From the NCBI GenBank assembly GCA_023055505.1, contig JALIRH010000019.1, positions 1,984,001 to 2,048,000 on the forward strand: DNA of 64,000 nt, given 5' to 3'. Under the pieces are notes generated by a model. It saw only the letters and a list, made by a program, of their open reading frames with translations, had not been told where the DNA came from and made no database searches. The translations under genes were made by a program, and so were the position numbers. Of this stretch, positions 26,701 to 39,252 are shown one piece after another. The DNA is from Callipepla californica brunnescens. Taxonomy: Eukaryota; Chordata; Aves; Galliformes; Odontophoridae. How positions within the stretch are numbered: the first letter of the stretch is position 1; each line of letters starts with the position of its first letter.

Positions 26701-29700
26701 TATTTATTTTATAATTGAAACATCAATTTGTCACGCCTATATATGTGGTTAAAGGGAAAGCTGAATGTGCACGCTACAATGAAGCATATTCAGTCTGTCA
26801 CAATATATGCAAAGGTTACACAAATATTTTATGAATTTCTAACTAATTTTTCGAAAACTTGCCAAAATGAGCTTCCTGCAACTAGAAGCATTTCCAAAAT
26901 TTCAAGTAATCTCAAATATATTCCACCATCAGTGTACCTGAAGGTTTTTCATAGATTTTTTTGGGGATCATGTGTGATCTATGTGGATGGGCAGCCAGAT
27001 GGCCCTTACAGCATTTAGTATAAATGACATTTTGGGACGGTTAGGATTAATATGTCTTTTTCCTCTCATTGCAGTTTCTGCTAGATCAGTAGATGCATCT
27101 GTGAGTGGTCTTGGACACATAACAGTTTCAGATAAATGGATCAGACTAGTTAAATTCTGTACATATAGTTGCCAAACACTATGCGTTTGATTTGAACATC
27201 AAAGGAACTGCCAGATTTGGGTAGAGCTGCAGCTCAGTATAAATGAATTATGATAATGAGTCAAAGTACTGAATCTAACTGCTCAAAAAAGAACACTCAT
27301 CATCTGGAACCAAATTTATTTCTCTTGGAAACTAATTTAGCGAAAAGAGCTGAAAAAGGACATAGCCTCATGCTGGCCAATTGTAGCCTGTCTCTGAATG
27401 TGCATTATCTGAGAGGTGGGTGGACAGATGTATAAGTATTCTGAAAGGTAGCACTGGTGGGAGGTGGACCTATTATTTAGAGTGCACCATGACATGGAAG
27501 TGACAAGGTAAGTCATCCCAAAGTTATCTTTTGATCTAATGAAACAATATTAAGTAAGTTAAGGTGCATTTTTTTCTTTCTTGTGTCAGACTTGATTCAA
27601 AGCATACTTGTTCGTTTTGCACCTCCTGCACTACAGTTGTTTTTGTAAGAAATTAAATGTCAGTTATCTCTTTTTCCTTCTACTATTCTTAAGTAAGAGT
27701 TTATCTGTTTTGTTATTTGGAACTTAAAAATGCATTGTCTAGAATGCAAAAAATAGGATAATTATACAATATGGCTCTGTACAGTTAATATCCTTTTACT
27801 TTTCCGAGGAAAAGCCAACTTCTTAATGAAAGTTTAAAAAAAAAAAAAGAACTTTTCTGTAAACACTTAGTTGTAGGGTTCCTTTCAGCTTTCTTTATGA
27901 CAGAAGCTAAGATTTTTTTCAAAGGGCAGGGTCCTAGTCCAGATAGATTGTTGATGTGATCAATTGTGGCCACTCCAGTGGCCCTTAAGCAAAGATACTG
28001 CTTTGGAGAAAAGATTAGTCAGATAGTTAGAACTCTTCTCATTTTACAATTTATGCTACATGTGGAAAATTTTCTGGTGACTTTTTTTTTAATTAGAATT
28101 GAATAACTGTTTTCAGTGCTCCTGTTTTGCTCATCTATTAATAAGACCTCTTGCCATTAGTTCTTCAGGATAATGAATAAGAAAAATTATATTTCATGTA
28201 AATAAAATTCCCAAGAGTAATTTTGAAATATATCCAATTTGCCTTGCAAACTGTTTCAAATGTAACTAATTCTGTCTATACTAATCTGCCCGATCCACTT
28301 AGCATGGTATAATTTTGATTTAAATTAGTAATGATGCTTACCTTTTCATAACATTTCCTTAACTATCTATCTTTTATTTATTACTTGCATTCCATTTTTC
28401 TGAAGTGAAACCCATCATATGCAATGACAACCTGAGATGCAAATTTGATATAACTATGTAATGTTTTTCTATTTTAGTTCCACATTTTACAAACACTTCT
28501 GTGGATATTATGTCACTTATCTCATTTGTGTGGAAAGTTTGACAAGGGCTTCAGTAGTACTTATTACTGAGCATAGTTGTTATTACGTTTCGACACAACT
28601 GGCTTGTGTGCTATGAACCAACCATCCATCTTTCTGCTTTAAACCATCTCTTGTAAACCCTTTCAGTTTTCTTGCTCCCAATACTATCCCCGCAAGTATG
28701 AAATGCCTCCCTAATATCATACTGACTAGAGACAAGACATGCAGTGTTTACGCCCACATCAATATCTTTGGTCCTTGGATGGCTATAAATGGTAGACGGC
28801 CAGTATTGGATGGGAGATACACAGCTTGTCAGCAAGACACACAGAACTTACTGCCTGGTCTTGAAGGCCTCCAGAATATCAAGCCTTACATATGAGTTTA
28901 CCATTTATCATTAAGCTACTATTGGATAACCATATATTTCTAAATATTTTCCTCCGAGCCTTGTACAACTTACTGACTTTACAGACAAAGTCATATGAAA
29001 AATTCCATAAAATATTTTAAAATAGTTTTGCTTTGTAATGTACCATATACAGAATATATAATGGACTGACATGGTAAAATGATTTTATGGGTTCTCTTTT
29101 AAGGCAACTTGCAATACTTGATAGTGAATTGGCCTTTTGAGTTACATGTACATCCCAAGACAGCTTTTCTAAGAAACTTATCATATTGGCTTTTTTTCTT
29201 GCTTGTCCCCTATCCTTACTGTTACAGCAGTTAACTTCACAGAAGGTGTTTGGAGTACTATATGCCGTAAAAAATCAGAGGAAGAGATAGGTATTGTCCT
29301 AAGAAACTTTCATTCTAAGCAGAGTCAAAAAAACAAAAAATCAAAGAAATGTCTGGAAAGATGAGATGTCATAAAAATGATTGTACTCTTGATCAGGGCC
29401 GCTTCCAAAATAAGTAGCTGAGGTTTCTGCCCTTTAGTCTCAGGTATCTTTTTTTTTTTTTTTTTTAATGCAATCAATGTAAAAGAAAAAGGTAATGGTT
29501 GGTTATGCTAAATCTGGATGTACATGCCCCTTCATTATGGGTTTTTTTTTTAGTAATTCTTTTGCACACTTAGTTTTGTTTTTCAGTCTTAAATGTCATG
29601 CAGAATTAATGCAGTTCATGATCAGTTACAATTGTGAATATTTAAGAAAGCTGTATGGAAGATTAACTGTTCTCCATTTACTGACTGTTACTTGGAACCA

Positions 29701-30504
29701 AAAAAAGTCTTGTGTTTTTGTAAGCATAGTAAGCTACACTGTTTTTCTTTAAACTTTAGGGTATGAATTATATTCCTATAATGACAGCTGCAGGGTGGAA
29801 TGTTTTAACACACTGGAGTGAGATATATCTTGGACACATTCTTGGTATCTTAAGTTCAACATGCTCCATATGGTGCCACTGAGCCAGTGATTTTGAAGAA
29901 AACAGTCAAAGACTGCTGAAACAGCGTAAAATACAAATTAGTCTTCGCTATATAAGTAAAAAATTCACTGTCAATCTCCTTACGGCTTTCTGCATGAATA
30001 CTTCCAGCAACTTTTAATAGTAGTCTCTATGTTTTAAAACAATGTGAATTCTAGTAGAAGAGAGTAAAAGATTGTGTGCTAAGAATGCATACTCAGTCTT
30101 AACAGTGTTATGCCTAAGTCTTGTGCACAACAGCAATGGGAGGAGAGGTTTGGCTTGCCTATACTGTCGCTTTAGCACTTGTGTGTTGCAAGATTTGCAA
30201 GAAATAGGTTGCTTTAAACTTGGTCTTCTATCAACTCAGAAGAGCGATTAACAAGTTATATCTTGGGGATATGTCTTCATACACCTACTATTAAGAACGC
30301 TAATAACAGGATTATGTAGTAAAACTACATAACAACCATTGTTATGACTTGATTAAATTTGTTTTTTTCTCTGTGTGTTTGTGGTACTACATTAGTTGAG
30401 AACTAGTCTCAAAGGACATGCTAGACTTTGTTTAACAATTTGCAACTGGTTGGAGTTACAGTATGAGTAAGTAGATTGTCTATTTTTTATCCTGATTTGA
30501 TTGC

Positions 30505-30524
30505 TTTTTTTTTTTTTTTTCCAG
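30505..30524 (+). other. Strong acceptor-like site (T16-CCAG), probable decoy
   Basis: Sixteen T residues run straight into CCAG, a better looking 3' splice site than some of the true ADK acceptors. The sequence after it stays open for about 36 codons in one frame but shows no ADK similarity and no convincing nearby donor. It most likely is a cryptic or decoy site in the large intron. Confidence 0.4.
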
Positions 30525-30934
30525 TATGAACTTAATGCTCATAAAGCTTACAGATTTCAGAATTTTTGCAGCATACTTTCAATTCTTAATGCTGAAATTA
30601 CTGGCTCATATCCTCAATTTAACCCCATATTGACCTGATGTATTGTAGAATCACTCAGTATCCCAAGGTACAAGGCATCGTTAAGTTACATTACCTGTGA
30701 ATTTACAAATGGAATGTATAAAGTTGCAATCAGATATTCAACTTGAAGAAAAATTTGATCATGTCTCTTTGCTAGACTTCTGTAAGACCTTTCATACAAG
30801 GGAAAAATATCCCTCAATTCACAGTCATGCCTTGTTCATGTTCTTTGGCAGTATGAACATTTTTGAACAACCGTTTTCAAGGATGAAGTACAGGAGGAGT
30901 AACATTTCATTAGAAAACTTTGTGATTCTACATA

Positions 30935-31395
30935 GGACCACCCAAAATTCAAACTCTATGTCTTTGTCCCAAACCCTCCTTGAACTTGGCTTGGTGGCTT
31001 GGGTATGTGTCCTGTGCAGCCTGCTCCATGCCCACCACTCTCTGGGGCAGAACTGTTCCCTAACCCCCAGCTGCCCCTCCCCTGACACAGCTCCATGCCG
31101 TTCCCTTGGGTTCGGTCACTGTCACAGAGAGCAGAGCTCAGCACTACACCTCCGCTCCCCGTGAGGAGCTATAGGCTGCCATGAGGGCTCCCCTCTGTTC
31201 CACTCGGTTGAGTAGACCCAGGGACCTCAGCTGCACCTCATGCAGCTTTCCCCCCAGACCCATTGCCATCTTCATAGCCCTCCTTTGGATGCTCTTTAAT
31301 GGTTGTATGTCCTTCTTACATAGTGGCACCCAGACCTGCACCCAGTGCTGAAAGTGAGGCTGCACAGTTCAGAGCAGAGTGGGACAATCTCATCT
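30935..31395 (-). mobile_element. CR1 LINE 3' region, chicken-like subfamily
   Basis: This GC-rich island reads antisense to CR1. Blocks such as CCTAACCCCCAGCTGCCCCT, CAGAGAGCAGAGCTCAGC and GTGAGGAGCTATAGGCTGCC match the avian CR1 3' region as I remember it from chicken. The minus strand also gives the degenerate ORF2 end QVWVPLCKKDIQPLKSIQRR and LRSLGLLN. Frames are broken, so it is dead. It is longer than the other fragments, and its resemblance to chicken-type CR1 is the main reason for suggesting a galliform-like bird. Edges are approximate. Confidence 0.9.
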
Positions 31396-34300
31396 GTACT
31401 TTGTATTCCTGGCTTATTACTATGTTTTCTGTTTGATTCTTTATTTGTTTTGGTGTATGTGTGTGATAGATGGACTCCAAACAAAAAATCTAAGGAGCAC
31501 ACAGCCATGCAAAGATTCTGTCTTTCAAGCAGTATCAACCTTAAATTTTTTGTATTGATGTTGACTCTTAAGAACTGATTTACAGATATAAAAGACTGTT
31601 AGAAAAACAGCCACAGTGCACTGATTTGTTAACCTATGCTTGTGTACCTTTTCTATCACAGAGCACCATGATGAAATGAGAGTATTACTGATAAATCAAA
31701 CCCTTATGGTAGTTATTTGCAGAGTTATGTTCATTCAAAGTTGCACATTGCTGGCTGTGTTGATGTAAGAATTTACTGCTCCTGGAAGAAGGAAAACCTT
31801 ACTGCTTACTGCTTGGTCCTCCCGTTTACAGAATTGTATCTTCTGTTTAAAGTTCCTTCTGCACAGCAGAGCAAAGGCAGCAGAGACACGGGGAATGTTT
31901 TAAAGAACAGGCCCAAGGAGGTGTGACCCTGTTTTTAAAACAGATTTTATTTCAGAGAGAAAATCTCAGAGAAAGAAATAAAAACGCAATGCTTGAGTTT
32001 CTTTCTCACTGATAATTTTTTACGATTTATAAAACCCTCAGTGAAGACTGGCAGGTAGCTATTTTCTCTGACATCTTAGTATTCTATTAGAGTTATTGTG
32101 CTGTAGTCCAGCTAGATAAAGTTAGAGATTTCAATAATTTGGTCAAATTTATGTCTTTAAATATAGTCTGAATGTCAAATTTCAAATAATTACTTCTGGC
32201 AGGTTTATTAAATTCTTTTGCATACAGCTCATGTTGACAGTGTGGTAAAAGACCAAATTGCCAATGGACTCCATTATGAAGTTCTTGTACACTCAGAAAA
32301 TAGGTTCAAAACATGTTAGTTCTTTAGTAAACACAGATCAAATCTCTGCTTTGAAAAAGCAGAACTTAATATTATCTACAGAGACATGACCAGAATATCA
32401 GTGATACATTAAGGCAGATGCATTCTCCTCATACATAAAATATTATTACCACCATTTACTTCCCTCACAGCAGCTGGATTCTGAGATGTCTGTCCTGTCA
32501 CTGGCCCTGCACTGGTGTATGTTCTGTGAAAGACTTATTCAGCTTTACCTGCTTTCTCAATGAGAATTGTCTAGTCCTTCCAAGTTTCTGTGACCATCCT
32601 AATCCATTTGCTATGATATAATTCAGCTGTCACAAAACACTATCCATTTTCTTTCAGAAACATAAGACTTTGAGGCTATGTGTGTAATCTAACCCGAGGA
32701 AACAATCCCAAGGGATCCAAAAAACCTCATATATGCCTGTCTTCATTTTGTGCCATGGAGAGACTGGGTTATTTGACCAACATTGCAGTTGTGGACTAAA
32801 ATGGAAGACAACTGTACTTTCCTTCTCTGAATATCAGTTCAATATCACTATGTGTTAGAAGGCAGCTTGCTGTTGACTGCTTCACAATTAGTTTTTGCAT
32901 TAAAAACATTAAAATTGTGCTGTATTGCTCAGCTGAGGACAAAAGGAGGACCTCTCTCCACCAAAGATTGCCTGTGATTAAGGCCATGACAGGAGATCAA
33001 AACCCTTGAATATATTATTTCTGTTAACTTAAAGGAGGACAGTGTCCAGCCTGGGCTTTTCTTAGTTCCACATCTCAGCAGTGTGGCAGAGCAGGAGATA
33101 AAAGAATAACAGATGAATTTGAGAAAATAAGGCAGAGCTCTCTACACAAAAATGGATCTATTTGCCAGAAGAGGAGAAATATCCTTCCAGTTTCAAACTA
33201 TGCCCAATGGATTAACCTTGCCTTGGTACATAAAAGCCTGGGAATGGTTTCCCTCATCAAACCAGAAGATTGTTGATAGTTTGCTGCTTACAGGCCAATG
33301 AATTACTTCTTCAGAAAGTTCTTTTCTTGATAAATCAATCTGCTTGTATGTTTGCACTCTATTATGTAAGAAGAGCCTTGTCATCTTCTTGAAATAATAG
33401 GACATTGCAAGATAACAGGTATTTATAGCCAGATTTAACTATTTTAAAGGAAGCAAATTATTGCAGCTCCAGGGCAGCAATAACTTCTACAGTGACAACT
33501 TATACATGTTTTATGTACCTATTTATTTCAATGTTTACTACAGAGGTATAGTTACCATAGCAATGACAACGTCACCAAATTTCTTTGCTAGTTCTGGAGT
33601 ACAGACTACCCATGTACTACTTGAACTGTGATTATTTCTTGCACAAGTACTAAAAGTAGAAGTCAAGAGTGTTGCACACTTTCCTAAGCAAACAGTAACA
33701 CTGATTAATAAAACATTTTATGGTTAGAAGCAATTGGTGCAAGTGAATCTCTGGTTACCAACATCCCTGGTATTGTAAATCTTTTACCACTGAGCTGAAA
33801 GAAAAACTTTGCTGGCTCTTATCTGCAGAGACTCCTGTAGTATACACTTAACCTTTAATCTTGTTTGATAAGTTGGTACGTTCTTGCAGTATTACAGGAA
33901 AATAATATTTAATGTTCAAGAAGACATTTTCCCTTATTCTAAGTTTAAATTTATAACAAAACAAAATCTTGGCTATTTAACAGCTTGTTAGTGCTATATA
34001 AAATGCCATAACAAAAAACTGAGTTTTATTCCTTTATTTTTGTTCTAATTTAGAAATCATCTGTTATTTATTTAATGGCAAAATTGTAAAGAATTTAGGC
34101 AGCATTCTTGTGTGTCTTGAAGTGGAGCTTGCTAACACCAGTAGAAAAGAGAAAAGCCAGGAGTGCAGTTTCCCGAATTTCCATTAACCACTGCTGCAGT
34201 GGCAAGCTACCTCACTATGGCTCATGACTGATGAAAACCTTTTTTTCTTCCAGAGATCTAGACTTCTCCCTCTTATAGCTGAGTTGTGTTTTCTTATGTG

Positions 34301-36702
34301 TAGACAGTGTGAGAAAACTTGAATGCAGGTAGCAGTTGTGAACATGGATATTCAGAGATAAGCAGTCTGGAGATTTTAATGGTGCAACATGGCCTGATAT
34401 AAACATGTCCAAGGATTTGCATTGTCTCTGACTGACAGGCAAGTACTACTCCCTCTGTAGTTCCTATATAATTTACCAGATAGTCTTGAACAGTGACCCA
34501 TGGTAAGGGTAAGCTGCAGCAAGTCAATGCAGTATGGCTATGCAGCTTCATGCTGATAGGGAGATATGGGGGAAAAAATCTCACCCCTCTCTTTGAAGCT
34601 GGCCAGCTGTGCAGTTGATTAGGCTGGTCACTCTGTCCATATCTCTGCACTTTCACCGCATGCTGCTTTCTTAGTCAAGAGTGTTTGTACCAGCTGCGAT
34701 GTTAAAAAGTTTTACACCTATAGAAATAAGTCAGCCAGATTTTTTTTTAATCATTATTAGCAGCACCCTCAATAGAAAAGTACATTCCTCTTGTATATGG
34801 TGAAGATATGATGTGCATTCACATGTGTTGCCTCTGCAACACACTTAGGAGTAAGCCTTCCTCACCTTCTGGATTAAGGCTGTCCTCCTCCTGAAGTCTG
34901 GTGACCAACTCCTGTTCTGCAGCTACTCAAGTGTTGTTTTTTCTGTCCTCATGCTGGTGTAGCCACATGGGCTGTGGTGGATTCCAGAGACATGTTCACA
35001 CACATGCCTCTCTGCTGCCAGGAGCAGAGGACCTAATTTTTTGTCACATGAAAAGAAACTCGCTGGTACAGTACGTTACTAAATGCTAGAGACTTATTTC
35101 ATGAAATGGGAACACCGCAGGGGAATCTGGCAAGGACGATATGTTTATGTAACTGAATTGAGTGTTGCAACTGCCATCACTTAGTTCCCTTGGCTGCAGT
35201 GAGCAAGTTGTGAGAGAAAAGCAATCCAAACAGAGATCTTCAGGCACCAAGGGCAGCTCTAATTACATACAAATAATTAATAAGAATGAATTGAAACATT
35301 ATAAGAAAACACAAATGCTGTTAGTTTTCTTACATGGTCGTGCATAAGGAGTTTGTGAATAGTGTGTAAGCACCCAGGTTTGTGCACTCTTATTTGACGT
35401 ACATATTCTTTGGGTGCCTTCAGCACATTCTGATATCCTGGGGAGATTCATGACACAAGAGTAATTGCACATAATGTAAACAAGATCTGCATTAGTTGGC
35501 TCTTTTACTCAAACTCCCTTTCCAAGTCCAGATGTGTGATGTGTAAATGTTAGGAGAACAGAGTCCTTATGAAGTAGCTTTATCAAATGCAGCTAGTCTT
35601 CCAGCAAAATGGAGAAAATATAAATTAGAGCTCAAGACCTTGGTCAAATCTGGTGCATAAAATTTTATGGTTATATTTAATGTTCCGTATGTGCTTTGGA
35701 CAACTGCCATGTTTGTAAAGAGCTGCTTCAATATTATTTTTTAAAAGTGACACTTTTAGCACAGTATCCTCTACAAACTGTTCACTGCTCACCATGTGAG
35801 CCAGCCAGACTCTAAATAAATTGTTTGTTTTCATGGTCTAAACCTAAGATCAAAGTTAAAAAAAAAAAATGCCTTTTAGAGCATGGCCTTTTTCAAAACA
35901 TAGCATGTGACTTTTTGAAATGTAATGTAGAGTGAGATGATAAACGATGATAAACTGGTACTGAAAGAGGAGAATGTGATGAAAAAATATGACAAGAGAC
36001 ACGGAATTAGGAAGATGTATCCATGTCTGCTGATGCTGAGTATGTTCTAGCTTATTGTTTATAACTTAATTACATTTTATTGTGTTACATGAGTGCTACA
36101 TTTCTCCAAGAAATTTTAGGAAAAAGACATCAAAAGAAGGAGGTTCTGCAAAATCTGCAAAAAAAAAAAAAAGCCACTTTTCAGAGGTCCTAACTTATTT
36201 TTTTCTTCATTTTCCAATCCCTAAATATCTGTCTTTTAAACAAAGCTTCAAATTCAGTGTGTGGTGTTCTGTTATTGCAACCACTTTCACCCTGAAAGCT
36301 CAACAGTAATGTTTTAGAATGTTCCCTGTCATTTGTTGCATGGTATTTAGGCAAATATTTATTACTCATATAAGAGAAAGTAATAAAGTTTCAGAAGCCC
36401 CAGTCAGGACGCAGTCTAAGTAGAAGAGCAGCACTACTCTGACCCTAGGGCTCTTTTCAAATTTTGCATAAAATGAAAGAGATGCAGCATCATGGAAAAA
36501 ATTGCAAGAGTTTCTTGTGTTGGAAAGTATGAGGCAAACTAGAATGCGATAGCTCCTGTTATATTTAAACACAAATATAATGCTACAGACAGAAGGAAAG
36601 AAAAAGATTATTTACACTTCTAAGTACTCAGGAGGTGTGAGAAATCTGTAGTGAACGGCTAGAGCAAGAATGCAGCTAAAAATAACCCGTCCAAAACTGA
36701 AT

Positions 36703-36730
36703 TACTGCTACTACTATCACTACCACTACT
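36703..36730. repeat. Imperfect (ACT)n microsatellite
   Basis: About nine ACT-related triplets with interruptions (GCT, ATC, ACC). It is short and intronic. Confidence 0.65.
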
Positions 36731-37825
36731 AATTTTGGCTTCAGGATAACTTGCAGTCTTAGATTTATCATGTAGTGAAGTATGAAATGTATCTGGTGCA
36801 ATTTTAGGTACGGTTCAGGTTCATTTGAAATACACTGATGTCTATTAAGTAAAAATATAACTTCATTAAAATATAATGTCACTCTGTTATTTCTTTAATT
36901 AAAAAAATGTTTGTTAGACAAATCCTAAAAAAAATGTAGCAGTTTAAAGGCACAGAGTTAGAGTTGTAAGTGGTAACTGTCCTGAAGTGACAGTGAGCAT
37001 TAAAAAATGCTATTGGATGAGTTATTTGCATGTTACATGCATGAGTTAAATTCAGAGATATCGAATTAGTTGTATGCTTATGTAGAAATCTTTGAAAGCA
37101 TTACTGCTTGAAAGCCTTGACATACTCCTGTGATCTTTTAGAATGCACAGCTGATTCCATTAGGAGAGTGCCCTTGCTTAGGACAGAGATTTAGAGAACT
37201 GCTCTGTGAGAAAAGAGCTCAGTCGAAACTGGAAGTTTTCTCTTATTCAAATACTGACCAAATCTTAACATTTCCCTTTCATGTGAACCAAAATCAAATT
37301 TTACTTTTCACTTTGTCTTTAAAAGTTAACTGTGTAAATTTATAAACTGGAGAACAGTAGTTCATAGTACATAGATCATATTCACAGTCATAACACTGCA
37401 AGAAAAATCTACTTGCACATAAATGTTTTACATCTATTTAATGTATTAAATGATACCATTAAGAGAGAATAGATACTAATTAATTTCTACCACATGTTAC
37501 TAAGGTGAAATTAATTCGTAGTAACAAAAAGACACGTCAGAACTATTAAATATGAATTCTGATGTAACTAGTATATAAAAAACAATAGTTGGGGATCTTC
37601 ATAACCCTCAAGGGCTCAGAAAACTTCAGAGTGCCAATAAGTTCTGGTGGTCTGCTGCTCTGATTCTATAGTGGATTTTTCTTCCCCTTGTTATAGCTCT
37701 AATGTGAACGACTGAATTAACCACAAATAATGGGTCCATGTTGAAGTATAAAACAGGCAAATTTGTAGAGAAGGAAATTGCCTCGCTTTGTTTCACTGTG
37801 AGCTATATAAATGCATTTGGGAATG

Positions 37826-37884
37826 TTTTATATACATATATGTATGTACGTATGTATATGCACTTATATATACACATGTACATA
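37826..37884. repeat. Compound (TA)/(TATG) low-complexity tract
   Basis: Alternating TA, TATG and TACA units of nearly palindromic character cover about 60 bp. It is a probable length-variable site. Confidence 0.75.
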
Positions 37885-38764
37885 AAGTTAATTAAACAGG
37901 AAAGGTAAACAGCTGGCAGGCAAAAGTGCAATGGATTCAATTTCTTGTTGCATATTAGTTGGAAAATGATGATGCAGGTATGCAGTTGTTCACAAGTTAT
38001 TTAATTTTGGAATTTTATTTTTTATTGGAGCAAATAATACATATTCATCATTTTGTGTTCTTTCTTTTATAATTTTTCTTATTTTCAATGAGAACATGAT
38101 TTCTTAAAGGAAGAAAGTAATGCTAAGAAAATGTGTAGTTGCTTTCTAGAAGAGGAATTTTGAACCTCGCTTCTTGGAAAAATTTAACTTCATCTTTGAA
38201 GACATGAGTAACAAAACCAACCAGTAGGATAGCCATGATCTGATTTTTAAAGGAGAAAGCAGTTATAATGGAGTAATTTGAGTGTGTGAAGAAATTGGTT
38301 ATAGATCATTTGAATGTATGCAGCCCAAATCAAGTCAAGTTTATTAAAATCAATGTGAAGTAAAAATTTAGACAAAGTTCAGTAGTCTAGACGTTAGAAA
38401 AATTGCACAATTTCTTCATCTTTGGTATACTTTTTGAAAACAATTAACCCTTTGGACAGCAGAACCTGGGTAGAGGGTTTTCTGTAGTCTCTGATAGATT
38501 CTGCTTATTTGTTGCAGCAGCTTTTGTTGTGGTTCACTCCTGGAATCCTTGCTGTGTGACTGTAGCTATTTGCTTGGTTTCTTTAGTTGTATCTTTTTCC
38601 ATCCTAACAATCATATAACTTTCCTTTATACATCAATAAAGTCTTTGTAAACAAAGTCTTTCTCCATCTACCTAGCCCCAGCATGGATTTTATACTGTAC
38701 TTCCAGTCAGTAGCTACTGTCTTAAAGCAAAATATAATGTCAAGTTTTTAATGTTAGATTTTGA

Positions 38765-39252
38765 CAGAATGGAGAAATGGGCTGACAGGAATCTCATAAA
38801 GTTCAGCAAACGAAAATGGAAAGTATTCTACCTGGGGAAAAAATAACCCCATGCATTAAGACAGGCTGGAGACCAACTTGGTGAGGAGAAGCTGAGAGCC
38901 TCAAGAAGAGGTTCAAAGGGATCTTATTAACACCTATATACCTAGTGAGAGGTGATAATCAAGATGGAACCAGGCTCTTCACAGTGATACTCAGTGACAG
39001 AATGAGAGGCAGTGAGCGTAAATTGAAACACAGGCAACTCTGTTTAAGCATAATGAAAAAAACTTCTACTGTGAGGGCGGTCAGATGCTGAAAGAAGTTT
39101 CTCAGAGGAGCTATTGACAGTTTGTCCTTGGAAATATTCAAAACAGTCTAGGTCAACCTGTTTTTGCTGCCCTGGTGTGACAGAGTGGTTGTACTAGATG
39201 AGCTTCAGAGGCCCTTTTCAATCTCAACTTGGAGTTCTGTAATAATTCTGTA
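38765..39252 (+). mobile_element. CR1 LINE 3' part, sense orientation, internally deleted
   Basis: The sense strand follows CR1 in order: GGAGAAATGGGCTGACAGGA, CTCATAAAGTTCAGCAAACG, ATAACCCCATGCATTAAGAC, then CTTCACAGTGATACTCAGTG, GAGAGGCAGTGAGCG, ACTGTGAGGGCGGTCAGA, TTGGAAATATTCAAAAC and finally CTAGATGAGCTTCAGAGGCC. It ends in degenerate TTCTGTAATAATTCTGTAA, matching the CR1 terminal repeats. Around 38880-38900 it jumps from the GGCTGGAGACC block to the region after the DNKLTMSQQC block, so several hundred bases are deleted internally. It is the only sense-oriented CR1 copy I found here. Confidence 0.93.

Noticed and set aside
30697..31164. 155-codon + strand open frame
   Set aside because: Its second half runs antisense through the CR1 fragment at 30935-31395; the openness reflects the GC-rich repeat, not a gene.
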